A DNA stretch of 64,000 bases. Source: Acinetobacter sp. C26M (GTDB lineage Bacteria > Pseudomonadota > Gammaproteobacteria > Pseudomonadales > Moraxellaceae). Made by a program: the position numbers and the translations under genes. The DNA is taken from assembly GCF_023702675.1 (NCBI RefSeq), contig NZ_CP098478.1:806001-870000 (forward strand), in the 5' to 3' direction. The notes under the pieces were generated by a model. It saw only the letters and a list, made by a program, of their open reading frames with translations, did not search any database and had not been told where the DNA came from. Of this stretch, positions 9,295 through 17,044 are shown in pieces (position 1 is the first letter of the stretch; each line of letters starts with the position of its first letter).

Positions 9295-10056
9295 ATGTCA
9301 ATTGAAAAATTTAGCGTAGAAAAGGTTTTATCTGTACACCGTTGGACTCATAATCTTTTTAGCTTCACCATGACTCGTCCAGCACACTTTAAATTTACCG
9401 CAGGGCAGTTTGCTCGTATTGGTTTAATGGTTGAAGGGGAACTGGTTGTTCGTGCTTATTCAGTTGTATCTTCACCCTTCGATGAAACTTTAGAATTCTT
9501 TTCAATTGTTGTGCCTGATGGTGCTTTTACTTCGAATCTGCAACACCTCAAAGTTGGTGATGAGTTGTATCTGGAAAAAATTTCCTATGGTTATTTAACG
9601 CTGGCACGTTATCAACAGCCATTACCGCAGGATTTATGGTTATTGGGAACAGGGACGGGACTTGCGCCGTTTTTATCGATGTTACAAGATTTTGAAACAT
9701 GGAATAAATATCAGCAGATCAATCTGGTGTATAGCGTACGTACTGAATCTGAGTTGGCTTATGTCGAGCGTATCCAAGAGATTGCAGCCGTATTTGGCGA
9801 AGGGCATACGGGCTTTAAGTTCATTCCAATCATTACTCGTGATCCGAATGCAGCCCTGCATGATCGTTTGCCTGTTTTAATTGGCAATGGTGAATTAGAA
9901 AAAGCAGCAGGACTCTCTTTTAACCGAGACAGTAGTCATGTGATGCTATGTGGTAATCCACAAATGGTGGAAGATACCAAAGAAGCGCTGAAGCAACGTG
10001 GTTTAATTATGAATCGTCGTGGTGAAGGGAATATTGCCGTAGAGAATTATTGGTAG
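9295..10056 (+). CDS. fpr: Ferredoxin--NADP(+) reductase
   Basis: FAD enzyme that moves electrons between NADPH and ferredoxin/flavodoxin, supporting Fe-S cluster maintenance and oxidative stress defence. 253 residues, normal for bacterial subclass FPRs. Seen: FAD-binding RAYSVVSSP (about residue 59), the NADP-binding GTGTGLAPFLSML (about 118), CGNPQMVEDT near the C-terminus and the characteristic ending AVENYW. The ATG at 9295 has only a weak upstream ribosome binding site. Divergent from finR. Confidence 0.95.
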   Translation: MSIEKFSVEKVLSVHRWTHNLFSFTMTRPAHFKFTAGQFARIGLMVEGELVVRAYSVVSSPFDETLEFFSIVVPDGAFTSNLQHLKVGDELYLEKISYGYLTLARYQQPLPQDLWLLGTGTGLAPFLSMLQDFETWNKYQQINLVYSVRTESELAYVERIQEIAAVFGEGHTGFKFIPIITRDPNAALHDRLPVLIGNGELEKAAGLSFNRDSSHVMLCGNPQMVEDTKEALKQRGLIMNRRGEGNIAVENYW

Positions 10057-10067
10057 AAAAGTGATAA

Positions 10068-10099
10068 ATGGATATGTCTTAATGTACAAACATATCCAT
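10068..10099. terminator. Hairpin between convergent genes
   Basis: ATGGATATGT and ACATATCCAT form a perfect 10-base stem 12 bases after fpr; its right arm lies in the last codons of the convergent gene. There is no T run, so termination is uncertain. Confidence 0.4.
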
Positions 10100-10501
10100 A
10101 AATTCACGAATTTCTTGAATGGCGGTATCGACATCTGTGGTTAACCAAGTGGGTTCAAACAAGCCGATATAATGCTCTAGACGATCTTGTGGGACGACCA
10201 GACGGACAGGGCAATCCTCTTCGAGTAACCGCCAAGGTAGAATTGGAACTTCATTATCCAAAAATGGTTGTACATTGCGAATATCGACAATCATGGCATT
10301 GATACAATCAGGCAATGGCATTACCGAAAACTCTTCTGTACGACGACGAAAGTATTCTAAATCGCCCCATTTCAGAATATAGCTCGGCTTATTGAACTCA
10401 ATAATTCCAATCAAATGTTCATCGCGTGTGTGATGTAAAAAACATTGATGAGTAACATCAGTGTCTAATTCAAGAGAAACGCTTTGTTGGCTATAGGACA
10501 T
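10079..10501 (-). CDS. Conserved hypothetical protein (140 aa)
   Basis: Unrecognised cytosolic protein of 140 residues without signal peptide or membrane segment. It is acidic, with a beta-rich N-terminal half (SLELDTDVTHQCFLHHTRDEHLIGIIEF) and an Asp/Glu-rich C-terminus (TDVDTAIQEIREFMDMF). The middle reads like an alpha/beta domain (INAMIVDIRNV). It is transcribed alone, convergent to fpr. Codon use resembles the core genes around it, which suggests a conserved genus-level gene rather than a recent import. No function assigned. Confidence 0.75.
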   Translation of the reverse strand: MSYSQQSVSLELDTDVTHQCFLHHTRDEHLIGIIEFNKPSYILKWGDLEYFRRRTEEFSVMPLPDCINAMIVDIRNVQPFLDNEVPILPWRLLEEDCPVRLVVPQDRLEHYIGLFEPTWLTTDVDTAIQEIREFMDMFVH

Positions 10502-10705
10502 AAAGCAGAACGGCTGAGAAATGAGTCGCGTATTATAGCTTATTTTTATCGTATTCTAAAACCGACTATATTTTAAACAAAAAATAAATAAAAAAAAGTA
10601 GAGTTATGCAACCAGTGCAACGATAGTCCGAAGCTTTTTCACACAATGCAACACTGGGTATTGCTAAGATAAAACTTGAAAAGTAAAAGGATGAGGGCTG
10701 CTATC

Positions 10706-10906
10706 ATGCATGATTTTAGTAAGCCACAGCCTCATGTGGCTAGCAAAGAAGAAATAACCAAAAAGAGAAGATTACCCGTTTATATTCTGATTTTAGTGGG
10801 AATCTTCCTGATTGCATTACTTGTATATATGGTTGCTGATCATTCAGCCAATCCAACTGCTCAAGTGGTCATGTCACATACGCAGTCGGCCATTCTGAAT
10901 GCTTAA
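10706..10906 (+). CDS. Small single-pass membrane protein (66 aa)
   Basis: A 66-residue protein with a charged N-terminus (SKEEITKKRR), one strong transmembrane helix (LPVYILILVGIFLIALLVYMV) and a short hydrophilic tail. N-in orientation is predicted from the Lys/Arg cluster. I chose the ATG at 10706 because GAGGG sits at suitable distance; in-frame TTG at 10676 and ATG at 10691 lack a spaced Shine-Dalgarno. A terminator hairpin follows, which supports a real gene. Function unknown. Confidence 0.65.
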   Translation: MHDFSKPQPHVASKEEITKKRRLPVYILILVGIFLIALLVYMVADHSANPTAQVVMSHTQSAILNA

Positions 10907-10941
10907 GTAAGCATATCTTTAGACCAAAACCAATTCATCAT

Positions 10942-10974
10942 AAAGCTCATTGATGTGAATCAATGGGCTTTTTT
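10942..10974 (+). terminator. Rho-independent terminator
   Basis: AAAGCTCATTGAT-GTGA-ATCAATGGGCTTTTTT: a 13-base stem with one wobble pair, then a T run. Confidence 0.88.
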
Positions 10975-11135
10975 GCAAAATTATGAGACCTTTTTGTTGT
11001 ATTAGTGCAGCCATTGATTGATTGGAAAATAGACAAAAATTAAGGTGGAAGCATCCATAAATCATGTTCTTCTTTGCAGAACGTTCTTAGGTGGATGTGT
11101 ATCAAGATTTAAAAACACAATATAAGGATAACAAC

Positions 11136-12731
11136 ATGAATGATTTTTTTAGTGACCCCTCCAATCGTGGAGGATTTGATGCAATGTATTATTGGGATCA
11201 GTTTCATCCTATTTTTGCTGCAGTTGTCATCCTACTTGTAGGGTGGATTGTTGCTTTAGTGATTGCGGCAGGTGTTAAAAAATTACTGCAAAAGCTTGAT
11301 ACCAATCATAAATTGTCTTCTGCAACAGGCCGTACTCCAAATATTGAAAATCTAGTCTCCAAACTGGTGTTCTGGTTTGTGATGATTCTTGCTGTCGTAG
11401 GCGCTCTTAATGTTCTAAATATCAGTGGTGTTAGCGATCCATTTAGCAATATGGTTGGCCGAGTGCTGGCTTATATACCTAACTTGCTGGCAGCAGTCGC
11501 TGTTGGATTCATTGGTTGGATTATCGCGCGTTTAGTTCGTGCAGGGCTGACCAATGTACTGTCTAAAACTGAACTCGACGAGAAGCTGAGTGGTGAAGTT
11601 GGTGTGAGTTCTCTCAGCACCAATATTGGTGAGATTTTCTATTGGTTAGTACTATTACTGTTCTTGCCTATTGTCTTATCAATTCTAGGTTTAACAGGGC
11701 TTTTAATTCCTGTGCAAAACATGGTGAATGAGGCAATTGCTTATCTACCTAACCTGTTTATTACGGGTGTGATCATTTTCGTGGGCTATGTTTTAGCGAA
11801 AATTGTAAGAGGTATTGTTGAAGGGTTAAGTAATAGTTTGGGCTTACAGGCACAAGCTGAAAAAGTTGGCTTATTTAAAAACTCAAATGTAGCTAAGTTC
11901 TTAGGTTCATTTGTATTTGCCATCATTATTATTACGACTTTAATTGTGGCCTTTGAAGCCTTGGGTATCCAGGCGATTTCTCAACCAGCAACCGCAATGC
12001 TCAATCAAATCATGTATGCAATTCCACAAATCATTGCTGCTGGCTTGATTCTAATAGTGGCTTATATTGTATCGCGTTTTGTGGGACGTTTAGTGGCTGA
12101 GTTGATTTCGGGCGCTGGCGTAGATGAAATTCCAATGAAGCTGGATTTACAACGTTTCCTTGGACAAACCCGTGTTTCTGACGTAATCGGTTGTTTAATC
12201 GTTTTCTTTACCATGTTATTTGCGGTTTCAGAGGCTGCCAATCGACTTGGCTTAGAGCAGGTCAGTGTACTGATCGCAATGTTTATCCAGTTTGGTGCAA
12301 GCATCTTACTTGGTGCTGTGATTCTAGTGATTGGCTTCTGGTTGGCTAATGTAGTCGCCAATATTGTACAACGTGGTGAATATAACAGCTCACGTTGGTT
12401 AGGCAATCTGGTTCGTATTCTCATTATGGGCTTAGTGATTGCGATGGGTCTAAAAGCCATGGGTATCGCTGATTCCATTGTGAACTTGGCTTTTGGTTTA
12501 ACACTTGGCTCAGTCGCTGTGGCTTTTGCCTTGGCATTTGGTTTAGGTGGACGTCAACCCGCAGAGCGTTTACTTAGTGATTTGCTAGATAAAGCAAAAA
12601 CTGAAGGCAATAAACCAAATCCGTTGCATAAGGATGAGGTTAAGCCAGTAGTTCCTGTGAGCCCGACACCAACGTCATCTGATACTCCGACGAATCCAAC
12701 GCCACCAACACGGCCTTATTCGGATGAATAG
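11136..12731 (+). CDS. Mechanosensitive-channel-like membrane protein with TM-helix repeats (CmpX-like)
   Basis: Inner-membrane protein, 531 residues from the ATG at 11136, preceded by AAGGA; the in-frame GTG at 11091 is rejected. Five repeats of a conserved transmembrane helix are visible, each of the type hydrophobic-GW/GY-x-x-A-x-x-V-R, e.g. VVILLVGWIVALVI, VAVGFIGWIIARLV, VIIFVGYVLAKIV, LILIVAYIVSRFV and VILVIGFWLANVV. Near the end GSVAVAFALAFGLGG resembles the Gly/Ala-packed pore helix of MscS, but the beta domain of MscS is absent. The protein ends in a Pro/Thr-rich hydrophilic tail. A role in osmotic or envelope stress is inferred from Pseudomonas CmpX-type proteins. Confidence 0.8.
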   Translation: MNDFFSDPSNRGGFDAMYYWDQFHPIFAAVVILLVGWIVALVIAAGVKKLLQKLDTNHKLSSATGRTPNIENLVSKLVFWFVMILAVVGALNVLNISGVSDPFSNMVGRVLAYIPNLLAAVAVGFIGWIIARLVRAGLTNVLSKTELDEKLSGEVGVSSLSTNIGEIFYWLVLLLFLPIVLSILGLTGLLIPVQNMVNEAIAYLPNLFITGVIIFVGYVLAKIVRGIVEGLSNSLGLQAQAEKVGLFKNSNVAKFLGSFVFAIIIITTLIVAFEALGIQAISQPATAMLNQIMYAIPQIIAAGLILIVAYIVSRFVGRLVAELISGAGVDEIPMKLDLQRFLGQTRVSDVIGCLIVFFTMLFAVSEAANRLGLEQVSVLIAMFIQFGASILLGAVILVIGFWLANVVANIVQRGEYNSSRWLGNLVRILIMGLVIAMGLKAMGIADSIVNLAFGLTLGSVAVAFALAFGLGGRQPAERLLSDLLDKAKTEGNKPNPLHKDEVKPVVPVSPTPTSSDTPTNPTPPTRPYSDE

Positions 12732-12762
12732 TAAAAATAATCTTTGATTTTTCTGATCAATT

Positions 12763-12795
12763 CGACCACTCTAAGCAGGGTGGTCGTTTTGTTTG
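12763..12795 (+). terminator. Rho-independent terminator
   Basis: CGACCACTC pairs with GGTGGTCG around a seven-base loop and is followed by TTTTGTTTG. Confidence 0.8.
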
Positions 12796-12943
12796 TATCA
12801 GCGCTATTGGCCTCTGTTTTGGATTGTGATTGGACATTTTGAGTAAGGTTAGAGGGTTTAAATAACAAATTTGACCTCAAAAGCAATTCATTTATAGCTA
12901 AAGTATCAATAGTCTCTAAATAAAAAGTCTATAGGAGAATGAA

Positions 12944-13123
12944 ATGAAGAGGCCAAATCGAGTATTCGCACCGATTATTATTGCAGGTATTACTGTTGGA
13001 TTTTTAGCGAGTGCTTATAAGTTTGTTGTTGCTAAATCAAACTCTTCTAAAGAGAGACCTATTGAAAATACACAGCAAATCGCAACTTCAGAAGCTGCTA
13101 ACTCTTCAGACCACCAAAACTGA
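12944..13123 (+). CDS. Small single-pass membrane protein (59 aa)
   Basis: Short gene with an excellent ribosome binding site (AGGAG, 7 bases before the ATG). It encodes MKRPNRVFAP, one hydrophobic helix (IIIAGITVGFLASAYKFVVA) and a Ser/Glu-rich hydrophilic tail ending SDHQN. Positive charges before the helix predict a cytoplasmic N-terminus. It resembles in build, not in sequence, the 66-residue protein at 10706. Convergent to the YhiN-like gene. Function unknown; called on Shine-Dalgarno and topology only. Confidence 0.6.
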   Translation: MKRPNRVFAPIIIAGITVGFLASAYKFVVAKSNSSKERPIENTQQIATSEAANSSDHQN

Positions 13124-13171
13124 AACAGACTGAATTGAAAAGTCCGAAGTGCTGTAATTGATAAGGTCATA

Positions 13172-14368
13172 TCAGACAAATTGAGCTGCTGCCTGTGCAG
13201 AAGACCATGCCCATTGGAAGTTATAGCCGCCTAAGTGGCCAGTAACATCCAGCACTTCACCGATAAAATATAAACCTTTCTGTTTTTTACTTTCCATGGT
13301 TTTGGAAGAAACTTCGCTGGTATCTACACCACCCAATGTTACCTCAGCAGTACGATAACCCTCAGTACCTGACGGTTTTACCGTAAATGCATGCAATTGT
13401 GCTGCTATATGCTCGAGCTGTGCATCACTGAGGTTACCAATGGCTGTTTCGCTTTGCTCAGCCCAAATCAGTTGTTGTAACTCCAGTACGATACTTTTCG
13501 CTGTAAATTCACTGATTAAAGTGCGTAGCAGAACTTTAGGCTGTGATTTTTTCTTATCTTTAAAGAATTGATTGAAATCTTGGCTTGGGAAGAAATCAAT
13601 CTTGAAGCTTTCTCCAATGTGCCAGTAGTTGGAAAGTTGTAACGAACTTGGACCACTGAGACCACGATGGGTAAACAACAAAGCTTCAGTAAATTGATGA
13701 CGATCATTGACCAAGGTTGCATCTAAGGCATTGCCGCTTAAACGTGTAGTCACTTCTTTAAAATGATCGGAGAAGGTGAATGGAACCAGACCTGCACGGG
13801 TTGGATAAACATGATGTCCAAACTGCTGTGCAAGTTCATAACCAAAGCCTGAACCGCCGAGGGTTGGAATAGAGAGTCCACCTGTTGCTACTACTACAGA
13901 TTCACAGTGATAAGTCCCTTGACTGGTTTCAATGATAAAACTTGAGTCCCCTTGAGCTTTGACTTGTTGAACTTCACAATGGGTTTGAATTTGCACCCGT
14001 TTGGCTTTGTCACATTCTGAAAGCAAAAGTTCCAGAATCTCTTTAGATCCTTTAAGGGTAAATAATTGCCCATGTTTACGTTCTTCGTATTCAATACCGT
14101 ATTCACAGACCAAACCAATAAAATCCCAATTGGTATAGCGGGTGAGGGCTGAAATGACGAAATGTGGATTTTCAGAAAGATAATTAGCAGGTTCGACATC
14201 CAGATTGGTAAAGTTACATTTACCACCACCTGACATTAAAATCTTTTTACCAACTTTATTGGCTTTCTCCAAGACTACAACTGAGCGCCCACGTTTGCCT
14301 GCTTCTGCAGCCAACATCAAGCCCGATGCACCTGCACCTAAAACAACAACATCAACTTGATGAACCAT
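13172..14368 (-). CDS. NAD(P)/FAD-dependent oxidoreductase, HI0933/YhiN family
   Basis: Flavoprotein of the BaiN/HI0933 family, 398 residues from the ATG at about 14368; an in-frame TTG 11 codons upstream is possible. Seen: N-terminal dinucleotide-binding motif VVVLGAGASGLMLA, the family signature GKKILMSGGGKCNFTN at about residues 40-55, VVVATGGLSIPTLGGSG, and the C-terminal FIGEVLDVTGHLGGYNFQWAWSSA that closes the FAD site. The physiological substrate of the proteobacterial members is not established. It stands alone, convergent with the small membrane-protein gene and divergent from the DUF4870-like gene. Confidence 0.9.
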   Translation of the reverse strand: MVHQVDVVVLGAGASGLMLAAEAGKRGRSVVVLEKANKVGKKILMSGGGKCNFTNLDVEPANYLSENPHFVISALTRYTNWDFIGLVCEYGIEYEERKHGQLFTLKGSKEILELLLSECDKAKRVQIQTHCEVQQVKAQGDSSFIIETSQGTYHCESVVVATGGLSIPTLGGSGFGYELAQQFGHHVYPTRAGLVPFTFSDHFKEVTTRLSGNALDATLVNDRHQFTEALLFTHRGLSGPSSLQLSNYWHIGESFKIDFFPSQDFNQFFKDKKKSQPKVLLRTLISEFTAKSIVLELQQLIWAEQSETAIGNLSDAQLEHIAAQLHAFTVKPSGTEGYRTAEVTLGGVDTSEVSSKTMESKKQKGLYFIGEVLDVTGHLGGYNFQWAWSSAQAAAQFV

Positions 14369-14509
14369 GGGAGAAATACTCGAGAGAGGAAAAGCGGGCA
14401 ATTATAAAAGATTTAAAGCCTTTTGAGTATGTTGATTGTTTGATTAAAAAATATACTTTTAAAATCAAAGCATGTTATAAATTTGGTCTCTATAGAGGGG
14501 ATTAGAATA

Positions 14510-14875
14510 ATGAACGATAAGATATTTTTAGAGAATACACCGCCAGAAAGGCAAGATCAGTTACGCCAATATACTTTGATCATCTATGTATTGTATGCAG
14601 TCAGTATTTTTGTCGGCTTGACCAGTATCGCTGCCATTATTATGAATTATATGAAACGTGATGAGGTACAAGGGACATGGTTGGCCAGCCATTTTGAGTG
14701 GCAAATCAAAACTTTCTGGGTCACTTTCATTACCGCGATCATTGGTTTTATTTTGTCCTTTGTATTGATTGGTATTCCTATTCTATTTGCGATATCGATT
14801 TGGTTTATTTATCGCATCGTCAAAGGCCTAGTGCTGTTTATGGACAATAAGGCAATTGGTGATGGTTGGTTTTAA
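14510..14875 (+). CDS. DUF4870-like small membrane protein
   Basis: 121 residues from the ATG at 14510 (GAGGGG upstream). Three hydrophobic helices are visible: LIIYVLYAVSIFVGLTSIAA, FWVTFITAIIGFILSFVLI and ILFAISIWFIYRIVKGL. The middle segment GTWLASHFEWQIKTFW and the last helix IYRIVKGLVLFMDNKAI match the pattern of DUF4870-type proteins of Acinetobacter and relatives. Function unknown. A hairpin terminator follows directly. The upstream GTG at 14483 has no ribosome binding site and is rejected. Confidence 0.8.
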   Translation: MNDKIFLENTPPERQDQLRQYTLIIYVLYAVSIFVGLTSIAAIIMNYMKRDEVQGTWLASHFEWQIKTFWVTFITAIIGFILSFVLIGIPILFAISIWFIYRIVKGLVLFMDNKAIGDGWF

Positions 14876-14896
14876 TCATCCCGTTTAATTGGATCG

Positions 14897-14920
14897 AAAG
14901 TCACTTGAGAGTGACTTTTT
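14897..14920 (+). terminator. Terminator between convergent genes
   Basis: AAAGTCACT-TGAG-AGTGACTTTTT, a perfect 9-base stem with T run, touches the 3' end of the convergent PLP enzyme gene. Confidence 0.85.
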
Positions 14921-15785
14921 ATTTTAAGCGGCCTTGTAGTCCACCTGTATGAATTGCCAAAATACGGGTATTTTCAGGAAAATGCTGGTTTTGAATTAAG
15001 TCGAATAGCCCCATCATCATTTTAGCGGTATATACCTGTTCTAATGGAATTGCATATTGCTGTTCAAAATACCGCATAAATTGTAGGAGTTCTGGATTGG
15101 TTTTAGCGTAGCCACCACAGCAATAGGTATCGGTTAAAGACCAGTTGCGTTTATCTGTCCATTGTTGAATATCTTGCTTTAAAAAGTCGCCCTTCAATGC
15201 AGAAAACCCTAAAATCTGTTGTTGATCTGAACTACTTTTAATCAGTCCTGCAATGGTTCCACCTGTTCCAACCGCACAACAAATCACATCATAATTTTCC
15301 CGATCATCTTCGCTTAAAATTTCCTGTGTTCCTTGTAGTGCAAGTGCATTGCTGCCACCTTCTGGAACAATAAAGGCTTGCGGATATCGCTGTTGTAGTT
15401 GTTGTAAATAGTCAGCTTCATAACGCAGTCGGTACTCGGCTCGGCTGACAAAATGCAATTGCATGCCAAAATCGTGTGCAGTTTGCAGTGTAGGATTTAA
15501 GTCTTGTGAGCCAAGTTCTTCTCCACGAATGATACCAATACTTTGAAAGCCAAAGCGCTGCGCGGCATAGGCGGTTGCAGCGATATGATTTGAGAATGCA
15601 CCCCCAAATGTCAGTACTTGGGACAAACCTTGTTGTTGTGCTGCAAGGAGGTTGTATTTCAACTTATAAAATTTATTACCTGAAATATGAGGATGAATCA
15701 GGTCCAGACGCTTAATGCTCAGTTGAACTGAATAGGGAAGTTGTAATGTTTGATTGGGTGTGGGAAAAGCAATGTGATCAAACAT
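14919..15785 (-). CDS. PLP-dependent ACC deaminase / D-cysteine desulfhydrase family enzyme
   Basis: Fold-type II pyridoxal-phosphate enzyme, 288 residues, slightly shorter than the usual 330. Seen: the PLP-lysine segment SGNKFYKLKYNL (residues about 35-46), TFGGAFSNHIAATAYAA that binds the phosphate and substrate carboxylate, PEGGSNALALQGTQEI, and the GTGGTIAGL glycine loop for the PLP phosphate. Members degrade D-cysteine or 1-aminocyclopropane-1-carboxylate; which applies here cannot be told. It is transcribed in the same direction as, and 66 bases upstream of, nothing functionally linked (the next gene on this strand upstream is divergent by position only), so no operon is claimed. Confidence 0.85.
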   Translation of the reverse strand: MFDHIAFPTPNQTLQLPYSVQLSIKRLDLIHPHISGNKFYKLKYNLLAAQQQGLSQVLTFGGAFSNHIAATAYAAQRFGFQSIGIIRGEELGSQDLNPTLQTAHDFGMQLHFVSRAEYRLRYEADYLQQLQQRYPQAFIVPEGGSNALALQGTQEILSEDDRENYDVICCAVGTGGTIAGLIKSSSDQQQILGFSALKGDFLKQDIQQWTDKRNWSLTDTYCCGGYAKTNPELLQFMRYFEQQYAIPLEQVYTAKMMMGLFDLIQNQHFPENTRILAIHTGGLQGRLK

Positions 15786-15851
15786 TTTCGAACAAGGGAA
15801 ATGGATTTGATCACATTGTAAATGTATTTGATTGAGAATGTCAGTCTTGTC

Positions 15852-17015
15852 TTAAGAGTCGGTATCCACGGAGGTAATTACAGACATTCCAGGACGTAAG
15901 TTTTCGACGCCTTTTTGATTTGGATCTATCGCAATACGTACTGAAATGCGTTGTACCACTTTGGTGAAGTTGCCTGTCGCATTATCAGGTTTGAGCACAC
16001 TAAATTCAGAGCCTGCTGCTGGGGAAATCTGCTCAACATGTCCAGTAAATTTTTGGTGATTCATGGCATCGACGGTGAAATAGGCTTTTTGTCCAATTTT
16101 CATATTGGCAATTTGAGTTTCCTTAAAGTTGGCGATCACCCACGTTTGTTTTGGAATCAGATAAAGCAATTGTGTTCCTGCCGCAACGTATTGACCGACA
16201 CGTGGGTTAACTTCACCCAACTGACCATCCAGTGGTGCAACAATGGTACTGTAATCCTTGGTGGTATTGGCTTGATCAAGTTGAGCTTGCGCGCTATTCA
16301 CCTGTGCTTTTAAACCTGATTGTGCTACCTGAGCTGTTTTCAAAGCTTCTTGCGCGACTAAGATATTGGCTTCAGCTTGTTTCAGTAAAGCATGATTATT
16401 CTGTGCATCGGCTGCTGCTTTATCTTGTTCAGATTTTGAAGCGGCGCCGCTATCGCCAAGTTGTTGATAGCGTTTTAACTGTGCCACAGATAGATCATAT
16501 TGTGCTTTGATCTGATCAAGTTTGGCTTGGGCTGCTGTGACATCGGCCTGACGTTGCGCAATGGCTTGAGTCTGATTGGCAAGACTATTTTCTGCCTGCT
16601 CTACACCAGAAACTGCTTGCGTCACTTTTTGATCATATGTGGTTGCATCGATATGCATCAATACCTGACCTTGTTTGACTTGATCAAAATCTTTGACCAA
16701 GACATCTTTGATATAACCATTGATCTGTGATGACAGGATGGTGGTTTTACCTTTCACATAACTATTGTCCGTTTGCTCAACCGCTGTATGAAAGGGGCCA
16801 ATGCGCCATGCCCATAAAATAATGGTGATTCCAACCAACAGCACCAATAGCATCCACCAAAGTGTTGAGCTTTTGGTTTTGATGAGCTTACTGGTGGGTG
16901 GTGGAGGCGGTGGTGGCATTTGCACGACAGCTTCTGGTGCTTTTACAGCTTCGGATGTTTCTTTTTGCTCGTTGTCTGGAGCTGAATTATTTTCGGGTTT
17001 ATCTTGTTCAGACAT
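15852..17015 (-). CDS. HlyD/EmrA-family efflux periplasmic adaptor
   Basis: Membrane-fusion protein, 387 residues. N-terminal cytoplasmic segment with a poly-proline run (MPPPPPPPTSK), one transmembrane anchor (WWMLLVLLVGITIILWAW), then the split biotinyl-lipoyl domain (DNSYVKGKTTILSSQINGYI... and ...STIVAPLDGQLGE), a long Ala/Gln-rich alpha-hairpin coiled coil (about residues 120-240) and a beta-barrel domain. It lies 29 bases downstream of the MFS gene in a tetR-MFS-HlyD operon. It should link the inner-membrane pump to an outer-membrane TolC-like channel, which is not encoded here. Substrate unknown. Confidence 0.9.
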   Translation of the reverse strand: MSEQDKPENNSAPDNEQKETSEAVKAPEAVVQMPPPPPPPTSKLIKTKSSTLWWMLLVLLVGITIILWAWRIGPFHTAVEQTDNSYVKGKTTILSSQINGYIKDVLVKDFDQVKQGQVLMHIDATTYDQKVTQAVSGVEQAENSLANQTQAIAQRQADVTAAQAKLDQIKAQYDLSVAQLKRYQQLGDSGAASKSEQDKAAADAQNNHALLKQAEANILVAQEALKTAQVAQSGLKAQVNSAQAQLDQANTTKDYSTIVAPLDGQLGEVNPRVGQYVAAGTQLLYLIPKQTWVIANFKETQIANMKIGQKAYFTVDAMNHQKFTGHVEQISPAAGSEFSVLKPDNATGNFTKVVQRISVRIAIDPNQKGVENLRPGMSVITSVDTDS

Positions 17016-17044
17016 AATGTTTTCTCAATCAAATACAATAAGGA

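Noticed and set aside
12062..12478. Long minus-strand open frame (138 codons)
   Set aside because: It lies wholly inside the channel-like gene on the other strand, has no ribosome binding site and its composition is that of an antisense shadow.
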